A stretch of 64,000 bases of DNA, taken from positions 1 to 64,000 of the forward strand of contig NZ_LROM01000056.1 in assembly GCF_001758785.1 (NCBI RefSeq), read 5' to 3'. The stretch is from Duganella phyllosphaerae (GTDB lineage: Bacteria; Pseudomonadota; Gammaproteobacteria; Burkholderiales; Burkholderiaceae_D). Under the pieces are notes generated by a model that saw only the letters and a list, made by a program, of their open reading frames with translations, did not search any database and was not told where the DNA came from. Both the position numbers and the translations under genes were made by a program. This document shows, in pieces, positions 28,084-35,921 of the stretch (positions are counted from its first letter, which is position 1; each line of letters starts with the position of its first letter).

Positions 28084-29360
28084 TTCGCCAGTGACGGCTG
28101 CAAGGGAAATTCCAGGATGAAGATGGCGTAGGCGCTCTCGCGCGAGACGCAGGCGATGGTGGCGCTCCACGCGTCCATGATTTCCTGGCACAGCGCCAGC
28201 CCGATGCCGGCGCCGTTGTGCGGCGGGTACGAGTAAAAACGGTGGAAGATCAGAGGCTTTTGCTGCGCCGGGATGCCGCAGCCGGTATCGATGAACAGCA
28301 GGCGCGGCGGCACATGGCCGCCATCGACCACGATCCGCACCCGGCCCTTGCCGGCACGCTGGATGGCTTTCAGCGCATTCCTCAGCAGGTTCAGCAGGAT
28401 CACCACCGACAGCTCGGACTGGCCGGCAAAACTGAAATTGCGGCGCACCTCCAGCGCCACCAGCTTTTGCTGGCTGGCGTTGACGAAGGGGTAGCGCTTG
28501 AGCACCGCTTCCACCACCGCCTCCATCGACACCGTCTCGATCGGCCGCAGGCTGCGCCGCACCGCCGTGGCGCTGAGCAGGAACAGGTCGATCATGTGGT
28601 TCATGTGGCGCACCTCGAACTGGATGCGCGCCAGGGCGTCGATGGTGCCCACGCGGTCGGCCGGCAATGGCCCCGTGCCTTCCGAGCACATGCGCAGCAG
28701 GCCGCGCACATTGGCGTCCACGCTGGTGAGCGGGGTGCGCAGCTCGTGCGCCACGGTGGCCAGCCCGGCGCCCAGCCCCGCCAGTTTTTCCTGCGCCAGC
28801 ACCTGGCGGCTGATCTTGGCGGCCGCCAGCACGGCAATGGTGAACCAGTGGATGGGCAACTGCTGCAATACCAGCCGGCTGGTCAGGGCCGCAGTGTCAC
28901 CGATCAGGGCCGCCGCCGCTACCGCCAGCGAAGTGCCGATCAGGTATGCCTTGAGGGCCACGCCGGTGTCGAAATGGAACAGCACGATCAAGCCGATCAG
29001 CAGCGACTCGCTCCACACACCCGATGCATGGTTCATCAGGAACATATAGGTAAAGAAGAACGGGAAGATGTAGCTGAGCGTGACCAGCAGGTACAGGTCC
29101 AACATGCGGCGGCTGAACTGGCGCGCGAACAGGCCGACCGCGCACAGCACGATGCCCACCAGTCGCAGCGGCAGGCTTTCGTATTCCTGAGGGAAAAAAT
29201 GCTGCCAGACCACGTAATACAGCGGCATGGCGACCGTGCCTATGCAGGCGAGCAGCAAAACGCGCACGGTCGCATGGTCTTCGCGGCCATGGTATTGGAG
29301 CAGCGACTGCACCACGCCGGTCTTCCAACGTTTCCAGAATTCTAGCAGTGTTTGCATCAT
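28080..29360 (-). CDS. jqsS: Membrane sensor histidine kinase of the JQS/CqsS type
   Basis: 426 residues: about six hydrophobic helices in the first 190 residues, then HisKA with H205 in LATVAHELRTPLTS and an HATPase domain (LLNLLRNALKAIQ, FIDTGCGIPAQQ, GAGIGLALCQEIM). A multi-helix sensor without a periplasmic domain next to a CqsA-type synthase is the arrangement of CqsS/LqsS/JqsS, receptors of alpha-hydroxyketone autoinducers. Unlike CqsS there is no C-terminal receiver; the separate regulator downstream takes that place, as in Legionella. Confidence 0.85.
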   Translation of the reverse strand: MMQTLLEFWKRWKTGVVQSLLQYHGREDHATVRVLLLACIGTVAMPLYYVVWQHFFPQEYESLPLRLVGIVLCAVGLFARQFSRRMLDLYLLVTLSYIFPFFFTYMFLMNHASGVWSESLLIGLIVLFHFDTGVALKAYLIGTSLAVAAAALIGDTAALTSRLVLQQLPIHWFTIAVLAAAKISRQVLAQEKLAGLGAGLATVAHELRTPLTSVDANVRGLLRMCSEGTGPLPADRVGTIDALARIQFEVRHMNHMIDLFLLSATAVRRSLRPIETVSMEAVVEAVLKRYPFVNASQQKLVALEVRRNFSFAGQSELSVVILLNLLRNALKAIQRAGKGRVRIVVDGGHVPPRLLFIDTGCGIPAQQKPLIFHRFYSYPPHNGAGIGLALCQEIMDAWSATIACVSRESAYAIFILEFPLQPSLAK

Positions 29361-29421
29361 GGCAAGGATTTACCTGTCTGTGAGACTTATCATCGCCCGG
29401 ATTTGCAGCGCACTCTAGCGT

Positions 29422-29445
29422 ATCAAGGAGGACGTTGACCTTGAT
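29422..29445. promoter_or_regulatory. Inverted repeat in the jqsA-jqsS intergenic region
   Basis: ATCAAGG (29422-29428) and CCTTGAT (29439-29445) are perfectly inverted with a 10-base spacer. It sits in the 167-base gap between the divergent synthase and sensor genes, where a regulator site is expected. The 7-bp arms are short, so chance is possible. Confidence 0.35.
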
Positions 29446-29527
29446 CAATTGGTTGGGGATTTTTATGCGTCAAGGTGATGACAAGCTTCATAAAAAGACA
29501 ATTTCTCTCCAAAAACAGGAAAATCCC

Positions 29528-30784
29528 ATGACCAACATTAATTCCGCCAGTAATTTCTTCCGACCGTCGATGCTTGCTGCTGAGCACGAGATGCCTGACT
29601 ATGTGCGCCGGCGCATGGATGCGCATCACGTCACCCGCATCGAACAATTACTCGGCGGCCAGCATCCGCATGCCTGGCAACCGGTGGCAGCGGGCGCTGT
29701 GTTTTTGGCCGGTAACGATTACCTGTGCCTGGCCGGCGAACCGGCGCTGGTGCGCGCCCAGGTTAACGCCCTGCAAGGTGGCGAGGGCGAACAGCTGATG
29801 TCGGCGGTGTACTTGCAGGAGGGCAGCGCCCAGCACCGGCTCGAGTACAAGTTCGCGCGCTTCATGGGCGCCGAGGACGCGATCCTGGCGCAATCGGGCT
29901 GGGCCGCCAACGTGGGACTGGTGCAAACCCTGGCCGAGCCGGGCATCCCGGTGTATCTCGACATGCAGGCTCACGCCTCGCTGTGGGAAGGCGTGCAGTC
30001 GGCCGGCGCGGTGCCGGTCTCGTTCCGCCACAACGACATCGAGCACCTGCAACGCCAGGTGGCGCGCCACGGGCGCGGCGTGATCGCCGTCGATGCGCTC
30101 TACAGCACCAATGGCAGCGTGGCGCCGCTGGCGGAGCTGGCCGACCTGGCCTGGGCCACCGGCTGCGTGCTGATCGTCGACGAGTCGCACTCGCTGGGCA
30201 CGCACGGGCCGCGAGGAGCGGGACTGGTGGCGGAGCTGGGCTTGCAGGGCCGCGTGCATTTCCGCACCGCGTCGCTGGCCAAGGCGTTTGCGGGACGCGC
30301 CGGCATCATCACGTGTTCCAGCCATTTCAAGGGCTACTTCCTGTCCGAGTCGCGCCCGGCCATCTTCAGCTCCTGCCTGCTGCGGCACGAACTGGCATGG
30401 TTCGACGCCGCCATCGATTTCGTGGCGGCGGCCGACGAACGCCGGGTTGCACTGCACATCAAGGCCTGCGCGCTGCGTGAGGAACTGGGGTCGCTCGGCT
30501 ATAACGTCAGCGACGGCACCGAGCAGATCATCGCGCTGGAAGCGGGCCCGGAACCGAAGACGCTGGCGCTGCGCAAGCTGCTCGAGCGGCGCGGCGTGGT
30601 GGGCGCCATGTTCTGCGCGCCGGCCACGCCGAAGAACCGTTCGCTGGTGCGCCTGACGCTCAACAGCGGCCTCGATCGCGGCCAGTTGCGGCGCATCGTC
30701 CGGGCCTGCGACGATATCCGCGACCTGGCCGATGTCGAGAACTGGTCGTCCACGCGGCGGTTGCACAAGCTGGCGCTGGTGTGA
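29528..30784 (+). CDS. jqsA: CqsA/LqsA-type alpha-hydroxyketone autoinducer synthase
   Basis: 418 residues, a PLP-dependent alpha-oxoamine synthase fold (relative of BioF). The PLP lysine is K252 in ASLAKAFAG and the cofactor aspartate is D218 in LIVDESHSLGTHG; GGEGEQLMSAVYLQ and ALYSTNGSVAPL are hallmark CqsA/LqsA segments rather than BioF ones. It should condense an acyl-CoA with an amino-acid-derived substrate to the signal. The ATG at 29528 follows AGGAAAATCCC. It is divergent from the sensor kinase and regulator genes, a compact signalling locus. Confidence 0.88.
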   Translation: MTNINSASNFFRPSMLAAEHEMPDYVRRRMDAHHVTRIEQLLGGQHPHAWQPVAAGAVFLAGNDYLCLAGEPALVRAQVNALQGGEGEQLMSAVYLQEGSAQHRLEYKFARFMGAEDAILAQSGWAANVGLVQTLAEPGIPVYLDMQAHASLWEGVQSAGAVPVSFRHNDIEHLQRQVARHGRGVIAVDALYSTNGSVAPLAELADLAWATGCVLIVDESHSLGTHGPRGAGLVAELGLQGRVHFRTASLAKAFAGRAGIITCSSHFKGYFLSESRPAIFSSCLLRHELAWFDAAIDFVAAADERRVALHIKACALREELGSLGYNVSDGTEQIIALEAGPEPKTLALRKLLERRGVVGAMFCAPATPKNRSLVRLTLNSGLDRGQLRRIVRACDDIRDLADVENWSSTRRLHKLALV

Positions 30785-30838
30785 GAGGGCGAAGTCACGC
30801 GGGTACGCTTGGCGGCGCGGTACGCTATCATGGCGGCT

Positions 30839-31231
30839 ATGAACGAAGAATCGACAACCCTCTATGAAGTGATCGGCGGCGAGGCGCGCGTGCGCGAGAT
30901 GGTCGACCGTTTTTATGACCTGATGGACCTGGAACCGGAGTTCCAGCTGCTGCGCTCCGTGCACGGCCCGTCGCTCGAGAACGCCAACCAGCGTCTGTTC
31001 ATGTTCCTCAGTGGCTGGATGGGTGGGCCCGACCTGTACCAGGAGGCGCACGGCCATCCACGCCTGCGCATGCGCCACATGCCGTTCGCCATCGGCACCC
31101 AGGAGCGCGACCAGTGGCTGCGCTGCATGGCGTGGGCGATGGAAGACGTGGGCATCGACACCGAACTGCGCGTGCGGCTGATGAACTCCTTCTTCCAGAC
31201 CGCCGACTGGATGCGCAACAAGCCTGATTGA
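30839..31231 (+). CDS. Group II truncated hemoglobin
   Basis: 130 residues, the size of a 2/2 globin. The likely proximal histidine is in LRMRHMPFAIG, the B10-type tyrosine in VDRFYDLM, and a group II tryptophan in QWLRCMAWAM. Such proteins bind O2 and NO and can protect respiration. It lies 55 bases after jqsA and 4 bases before rmuC; whether it is controlled by the quorum-sensing system cannot be told. Confidence 0.93.
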   Translation: MNEESTTLYEVIGGEARVREMVDRFYDLMDLEPEFQLLRSVHGPSLENANQRLFMFLSGWMGGPDLYQEAHGHPRLRMRHMPFAIGTQERDQWLRCMAWAMEDVGIDTELRVRLMNSFFQTADWMRNKPD

Positions 31232-31235
31232 TCCC

Positions 31236-32561
31236 ATGACCGAATCTCAATTTTATGTTTTGCTGGCGCTGGTGCTGGCGGCGATTGTGCTGTTGGTCCT
31301 GGTGTTGCTGCGCCCGCGCGGCAGCGCCAGTCTCGATGGCGCCAGCCTGGCGTCGATGGCCAACCTGGCCGAGCGCATCGAACGGGTGGAGCGCGAGGTG
31401 CGGGTGCAGCTGCAAACCACGGCGCAAGCGAGCCACGCGGCCACGGTGCAGCAGTTCGACGGCATGCGGCGCCAGCTCGAATCGCAGGGGCTGGTCGCTC
31501 GCGACGAGCAGACCCGCAACCTCAAGCTGTTCGCCGACAGCATGAACCAGACCCTGGCCCGCCTGACCGAATCGAACGCCGCCCGCATGGGCGAGGTGCG
31601 CGCCACGCTGGAAGCGAAAATCAAGGATCTGCAAGCCGACAACGGCGCGCGCCTGGAAGAGATGCGCAAGACCGTGGACGAGAAGTTGCACGCTACGTTG
31701 GAGTCGCGCCTGTCGGCGTCGTTCCAGCAGGTGTCCGAACGGCTCGAGCGCGTGCACCAGGGCCTGGGCGAGATGCAGCAGCTGGCGCTGGGCGTGGGCG
31801 ACCTCAAACGCGTGCTCACCAACGTCAAGACGCGCGGCACCTGGGGCGAGGTGCAGCTGGAAATGCTGCTCGAGCAGGTGCTCACGCCCGAGCAGTACGC
31901 CAAGAACGTCGAGACCATTGCCGGCAGCGGCGCGCGGGTGGAGTTTGCGCTCAAGCTGCCGGGCCAGGTGGAGGGCGGCGCACCGGTGTGGATGCCGATC
32001 GACGCCAAGTTCCCGAAGGAGCAGTACGAGCGCCTGCTCGAAGCGGCCGACCGCGCCGACGCCGACGGCGTGGCGCTGGCCGGGCGCGAACTCGAACGCG
32101 CGGTGCGCGGCGAGGCCAGGACGATTTCGGAAAAATACGTGTCGCCGCCGCACACGACCGATTTCGCGATCCTGTTCCTGCCTACCGAAGGCCTGTATGC
32201 GGAAGTGATGCGGCGCCCCGGCCTGGCCGACGAGCTGCAGCGGCTGCATCGCATCAGCATCGCCGGGCCATCGACCCTGAGCGCGCTGCTCAACAGCCTG
32301 CAGATGGGTTTCCGCACGCTGGCGCTGGAAAAGCGCTCGTCGGAAGTGTGGCAGGTGCTGGGCGCGGTCAAGACGGAATTCGCCAAATTCGGCGACGTGC
32401 TGGCGGCCACCAAGCTGACCCTGGAACGCGCCGCCAAGAATATCGAATCGGCCGAAACCCGCAGCCGGCAGATGGCGCGCAAGCTCAAGTCGGTGGAGGC
32501 GCTGCCGAGCGAGGCGGCGCAGCTGTTGCTGGGGCCGGAGATTGACCAGCCGGAAGGCTAG
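31236..32561 (+). CDS. rmuC: DNA recombination protein RmuC
   Basis: 441 residues: an N-terminal helix (LLALVLAAIVLLVLVLL), a coiled-coil stretch (about 40-190) and the RmuC domain (GTWGEVQLEMLLEQVLTP; PIDAKFPKEQYERL; ILFLPTEGLYAEVM). RmuC limits inverted-repeat recombination in E. coli; it resembles restriction-type nucleases. The stop TAG overlaps the start of the repeat element at 32561. Confidence 0.93.
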   Translation: MTESQFYVLLALVLAAIVLLVLVLLRPRGSASLDGASLASMANLAERIERVEREVRVQLQTTAQASHAATVQQFDGMRRQLESQGLVARDEQTRNLKLFADSMNQTLARLTESNAARMGEVRATLEAKIKDLQADNGARLEEMRKTVDEKLHATLESRLSASFQQVSERLERVHQGLGEMQQLALGVGDLKRVLTNVKTRGTWGEVQLEMLLEQVLTPEQYAKNVETIAGSGARVEFALKLPGQVEGGAPVWMPIDAKFPKEQYERLLEAADRADADGVALAGRELERAVRGEARTISEKYVSPPHTTDFAILFLPTEGLYAEVMRRPGLADELQRLHRISIAGPSTLSALLNSLQMGFRTLALEKRSSEVWQVLGAVKTEFAKFGDVLAATKLTLERAAKNIESAETRSRQMARKLKSVEALPSEAAQLLLGPEIDQPEG

Positions 32562-32679
32562 TAACCTCGACCAACCGTAGCGAGCGGCCTGTTATCGTCT
32601 TGTGTAGCGGAAGCGTACGGACGTACGCTGAGCAACGGAGAGGCGATAGCGGGACGCGCAGCAGGTTGGTCGAGGTTAC
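32561..32679. repeat. Nested-hairpin interspersed repeat, copy B
   Basis: 119 bp exactly filling the gap between the convergent stops of rmuC and mobA-moeA. The outer arms GTAACCTCGACCAACC and GGTTGGTCGAGGTTAC are perfect 16-bp inverted repeats. The core (CGTAGCGAGCGG, TATCGTCTTG, AGCGTAC-ggac-GTACGCT, GAGCAACGGA, AGGCGATAG) is shared with copy A at 12391-12514, while the arms are not. It may serve as a bidirectional transcription stop. Confidence 0.75.
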
Positions 32680-34629
32680 TTAAATCAAGCCTTCGAAGGG
32701 CAGGATGTCCACTAGGTCGCCAGCGGCGACATTGCCCTGGTCGTGCGCCAGCACCACGATGCAGTTGGCGGTCGTCATCGAGCTGAGGATGCCGGAACCT
32801 TGCGCGCCGGTGAGCCGCACTTGCGGCGCGCCGTCCGGTCCGGGCGCGACGATGCCGCGCTGGTACTCGGTGCGGCCCGGGCGCTTGCGCATCGCTGCTG
32901 CTGCCCGTGCGCGCAGCAGCGGCGGGTGTGCTGCCGCTGCGGTGGTGCCCATCATGCGCAGCAGCGCCGGCCGCGCGAACAGATAAAACGACACCATCAC
33001 CGCGACCGGGTTGCCGGGCAGGCCGAACAGCCAGGCACTGGCGCCGCCATCGCGTACCTTGCCGAAAGCGAGCGGTCGGCCGGGCCGGATGGCCAGCTTC
33101 CAGAACGCCACGTCGCCGAGCAGCGCCATGATGTCGCGCGTGTAGTCGGCCGCGCCTTCGGAGACGCCGCCCGACGTGATGATGGCGTCGGCGCCGTTGC
33201 ACGCCGTGCGCAGCGCCGCTTCCAATGCGGCCGGATCGTCGCGCACGATGCCCAGGTCGATCACTTCGCAGCCTAGCCGCGCCAGCATGCCGAACAGCGT
33301 GTAGCGGTTGCTGTCGTACACGCAGCCGTCGTCGAGCGGCTGGCCCAGTGCGCGCAGTTCGTCGCCGGTGGAAAAGAATGCCACCCGCAGGCGGCGCCGC
33401 ACCGTCACTTCGGCGATGCCGAGCGAAGCGACCAGGCCCAGATCGGCGGGCCGCAGCAGCTTGCCGGCGGGCAGCGCCACGCCGCCCAGCGCCAGGTCTT
33501 CGCCGGCCAAGCGGCGATTGGCGCCAGGGGCGAGGCTGCCGGCAGCGATGGTGACAGAGTCCTGGCCGATGGCGGCCGCCAGTTCCTGCGGCAGCACGCT
33601 GTCGCAACCGGCCGGCATGGCCGCGCCGGTCATGATGCGCACGCACTGGCCTGGTTCAACCGTGCCACCGTGGGCCCGGCCGGCGTAGGCGATGCCCGCG
33701 ACCGTCAATGTCACCGGCACGCCATCGGACTGCGGCAGATCGGCGCCGCGCAGAGCGTAGCCGTCCATGGCAGAGTTGTCGTAGGCCGGCACGTTGATCG
33801 GCGAGATGATATCGGCGGCCAGCACCCGGTCGAGCGCGTCGCGCAGCGCCACGGTTTCGGTCTGCACGACCGGCGCCACGCGGGTGGCGATCAGGCGCAG
33901 CGCCTGGTCCACTGGCAGCGGATCGTTGTCGCTGCCGGTCGCGGTTGCGGTTGCTGTTGCTGTTGCAATATCAGTTGCGGCTGCGGCGGGTGCGTGGCGT
34001 TGCAGCTCTTCGAGCGTGTTGATGTTGCGGAAGGCGGCGGCGTCGTCGAACAGCACTTCGGCCACGCGCAGGCTTTGGAACCAGCCTTCCATGCGCCGTG
34101 CGCCCGTGGCCAGGTATTGTTCCAGTTGCGGCAGCAGGCTGGCGCGCAGCAGGCTGAAGACGGGATGGCGCTGGCGGCGCGATTCGGCGCCGGGAGCTTG
34201 CGGATCGGTTTCGATGGTCACCGCCAGCGCCAGGTCGGCGTCATGCTCGACCAGCGCGGCATGCAGGCGTGCGGCCAGGTCCAACGGCAGGAACGGCGAG
34301 TCGCACGGTGCGGTCAGCAGCAGCGCATTGTCGGCCTGGGCGCCGCCCTGCGCAGCACAATACAGCAAACCGGTTTGCAGGCCGGCCAGCGGGCCTTCGA
34401 AGCCGCCGAGGTGGTCGGCCACCACCGCCACCCCAGGGCCGGCGATGGCCTGGTACCGGGCCAGGTTACGGTTGGCGTTGATGGCGATGGCGTCCACCTG
34501 CGGCGCCAGGCGCGCCAGCACGCGGCCGGCCATGGTGGTGTCGCCCAGCGGCTGCAGGCCCTTGTCGACGCTGCCCATGCGCGCGCCGCGCCCGCCGGCC
34601 AGTATCCATCCGGTGATCGTGGGCGCCAT
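32680..34629 (-). CDS. mobA-moeA: MobA-MoeA fusion: Mo-cofactor guanylyltransferase and molybdopterin molybdotransferase
   Basis: One uninterrupted 649-residue frame contains both enzymes. MobA domain (about 1-215): ITGWILAGGRGARMGSVDKGL and TAPCDSPF. A linker at about 218-240 is an Ala-Thr repeat (DIATATATATATGSDND). MoeA domain (about 240-649): DNSAMDGYALR, PQELAAA, TGDEL, GGVSEGAADYT and LFGLPGNPVAVMVSFYLF. The start MAPTITGW lies one base after the moaA stop. MobA adds GMP to Moco, MoeA inserts molybdenum. The two are normally separate genes, so the fusion would join consecutive steps. The longer in-frame upstream sequence overlaps moaA and is not used. Confidence 0.9.
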   Translation of the reverse strand: MAPTITGWILAGGRGARMGSVDKGLQPLGDTTMAGRVLARLAPQVDAIAINANRNLARYQAIAGPGVAVVADHLGGFEGPLAGLQTGLLYCAAQGGAQADNALLLTAPCDSPFLPLDLAARLHAALVEHDADLALAVTIETDPQAPGAESRRQRHPVFSLLRASLLPQLEQYLATGARRMEGWFQSLRVAEVLFDDAAAFRNINTLEELQRHAPAAAATDIATATATATATGSDNDPLPVDQALRLIATRVAPVVQTETVALRDALDRVLAADIISPINVPAYDNSAMDGYALRGADLPQSDGVPVTLTVAGIAYAGRAHGGTVEPGQCVRIMTGAAMPAGCDSVLPQELAAAIGQDSVTIAAGSLAPGANRRLAGEDLALGGVALPAGKLLRPADLGLVASLGIAEVTVRRRLRVAFFSTGDELRALGQPLDDGCVYDSNRYTLFGMLARLGCEVIDLGIVRDDPAALEAALRTACNGADAIITSGGVSEGAADYTRDIMALLGDVAFWKLAIRPGRPLAFGKVRDGGASAWLFGLPGNPVAVMVSFYLFARPALLRMMGTTAAAAHPPLLRARAAAAMRKRPGRTEYQRGIVAPGPDGAPQVRLTGAQGSGILSSMTTANCIVVLAHDQGNVAAGDLVDILPFEGLI

Positions 34630-34630
34630 G

Positions 34631-35737
34631 TCAGCCTCCGATATAGGACATCTCGACCTTGGCGCCGCGCGCCAGGCCGTCGGTGTCGTTGGTGCGCAGC
34701 TCGGAATAACGGTCGCTGCGGGCGCGCCACAGGTGCGCCAGCGCGGTGCTGATTTCGGCATCGGTGCGGCCTTCTCGCAGCAAGGCACGCAGGTCGTAGC
34801 CGCTGCTTGCGAACAGGCAGGTGTACACCTTGCCCTCGGTGGACAGGCGCGCGCGCGAACAGTCGCTGCAAAACGCCTGGGTCACGCTGGAGATCAGGCC
34901 GATCTCGCCGCCGCCGTCCGCGTACCGCCAGCGCGACGCTGTCTCGCCGCTGTAGTTGGCCGCTACCGGCACCAGCGGCAGTTCGGCGCCGATGCGGCGC
35001 ACCACCTCGGACGATGGAATCACTTCGTCCATCTTCCAGCCGTTGGAGGCGCCCACGTCCATGTATTCGATGAAGCGCAGGATGTACGACGTATCCTTGA
35101 AATGGCGCGCCATCGGCAGGATTTGCTGGTCGTTCATGCCGCCCTTGACCACCATATTGATCTTGATCGGCCCCAGGCCCACCTGGTGCGCCACGTCGAT
35201 GCCCTTCAGTACATCGTCCACCTTGAAGTCGACATCGTTCATGCGCTGGAAGGTAGCGTTGTCGAGCGCATCGAGCGAGACGGTGACCCGTTGCAGGCCG
35301 GCGTCCTTGAGCGATTGCGCCTTGCGCGCCAGCAGCGATGCATTGGTGGTGAGCGTCAGGTCGAGCGGCTTGCCGCTGACGGTCTTCAGTTCGGCCAGCA
35401 TGCCGATCAGGCGTTCGATATTCTTGCGCAGCAGCGGTTCGCCGCCGGTCAGGCGGATTTTTTCGACGCCGTGGGCAATGAAGAGTTGCGCGATGCGGGT
35501 AATTTCTTCGAACGACAGCAGCGACGTATGCGGCAGATACTGGTAATCGTTGTCGAACACCGCCTTGGGCATGCAGTACACGCAGCGGAAATTGCAGCGG
35601 TCGGTGACCGAAATGCGCAGGTCGTGCAGCGGCCGCGCCAGGCGGTCGGCAAGCAGTCCGGTGGGCGCTTCGAGCGGGAAGGGGATGGCCGGCGCGCTGG
35701 TGCGCTGCGCGGTCATCATGATGACTTTCTCTGACAT
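34631..35737 (-). CDS. moaA: GTP 3',8-cyclase MoaA (radical SAM, molybdopterin synthesis)
   Basis: 368 residues. The radical SAM cluster motif CNFRCVYC and the C-terminal cluster cysteines ([18 protein letters not shown]) are present, as is the final Gly-Gly (SYIGG) needed for function. It converts GTP to 3',8-cH2GTP, the first step of Moco synthesis. It precedes mobA-moeA by one base, so the two form a Moco operon. The start [12 protein letters not shown] is one option; MMTAQR a few codons later is another. Confidence 0.94.
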   Translation of the reverse strand: MSEKVIMMTAQRTSAPAIPFPLEAPTGLLADRLARPLHDLRISVTDRCNFRCVYCMPKAVFDNDYQYLPHTSLLSFEEITRIAQLFIAHGVEKIRLTGGEPLLRKNIERLIGMLAELKTVSGKPLDLTLTTNASLLARKAQSLKDAGLQRVTVSLDALDNATFQRMNDVDFKVDDVLKGIDVAHQVGLGPIKINMVVKGGMNDQQILPMARHFKDTSYILRFIEYMDVGASNGWKMDEVIPSSEVVRRIGAELPLVPVAANYSGETASRWRYADGGGEIGLISSVTQAFCSDCSRARLSTEGKVYTCLFASSGYDLRALLREGRTDAEISTALAHLWRARSDRYSELRTNDTDGLARGAKVEMSYIGG

Positions 35738-35870
35738 GACTCGTGGTCTGAATTCTATGCTTGCTGGGATTGAATGGTCTTGCTGCGCTGCCCTGACGGT
35801 GCGCAGGGTGCCTACGATACCACGAGCGGGGATTGCCCGTAATTATCCACCTGGTCAGGCGCAGGGGCAT

Positions 35871-35903
35871 AAAAAAAAGGGAAGCGCGAGGCTTCCCTTT
35901 TTT
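35871..35903 (-). terminator. Intrinsic terminator of rne
   Basis: On the minus strand AAAAAAGGGAAGC-CTCGC-GCTTCCC followed by eight T. It lies 19 bases after the rne stop and before moaA. The A-run on the other side makes it work in both directions. Confidence 0.9.
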
Positions 35904-35921
35904 GTCAACGCAGCGCAGCGA

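Noticed and set aside
29435-29527. Upstream TTG start for the autoinducer synthase
   Set aside because: The extra 31 residues have no family similarity, and the ATG at 29528 has a good ribosome site; the upstream part overlaps the probable promoter.
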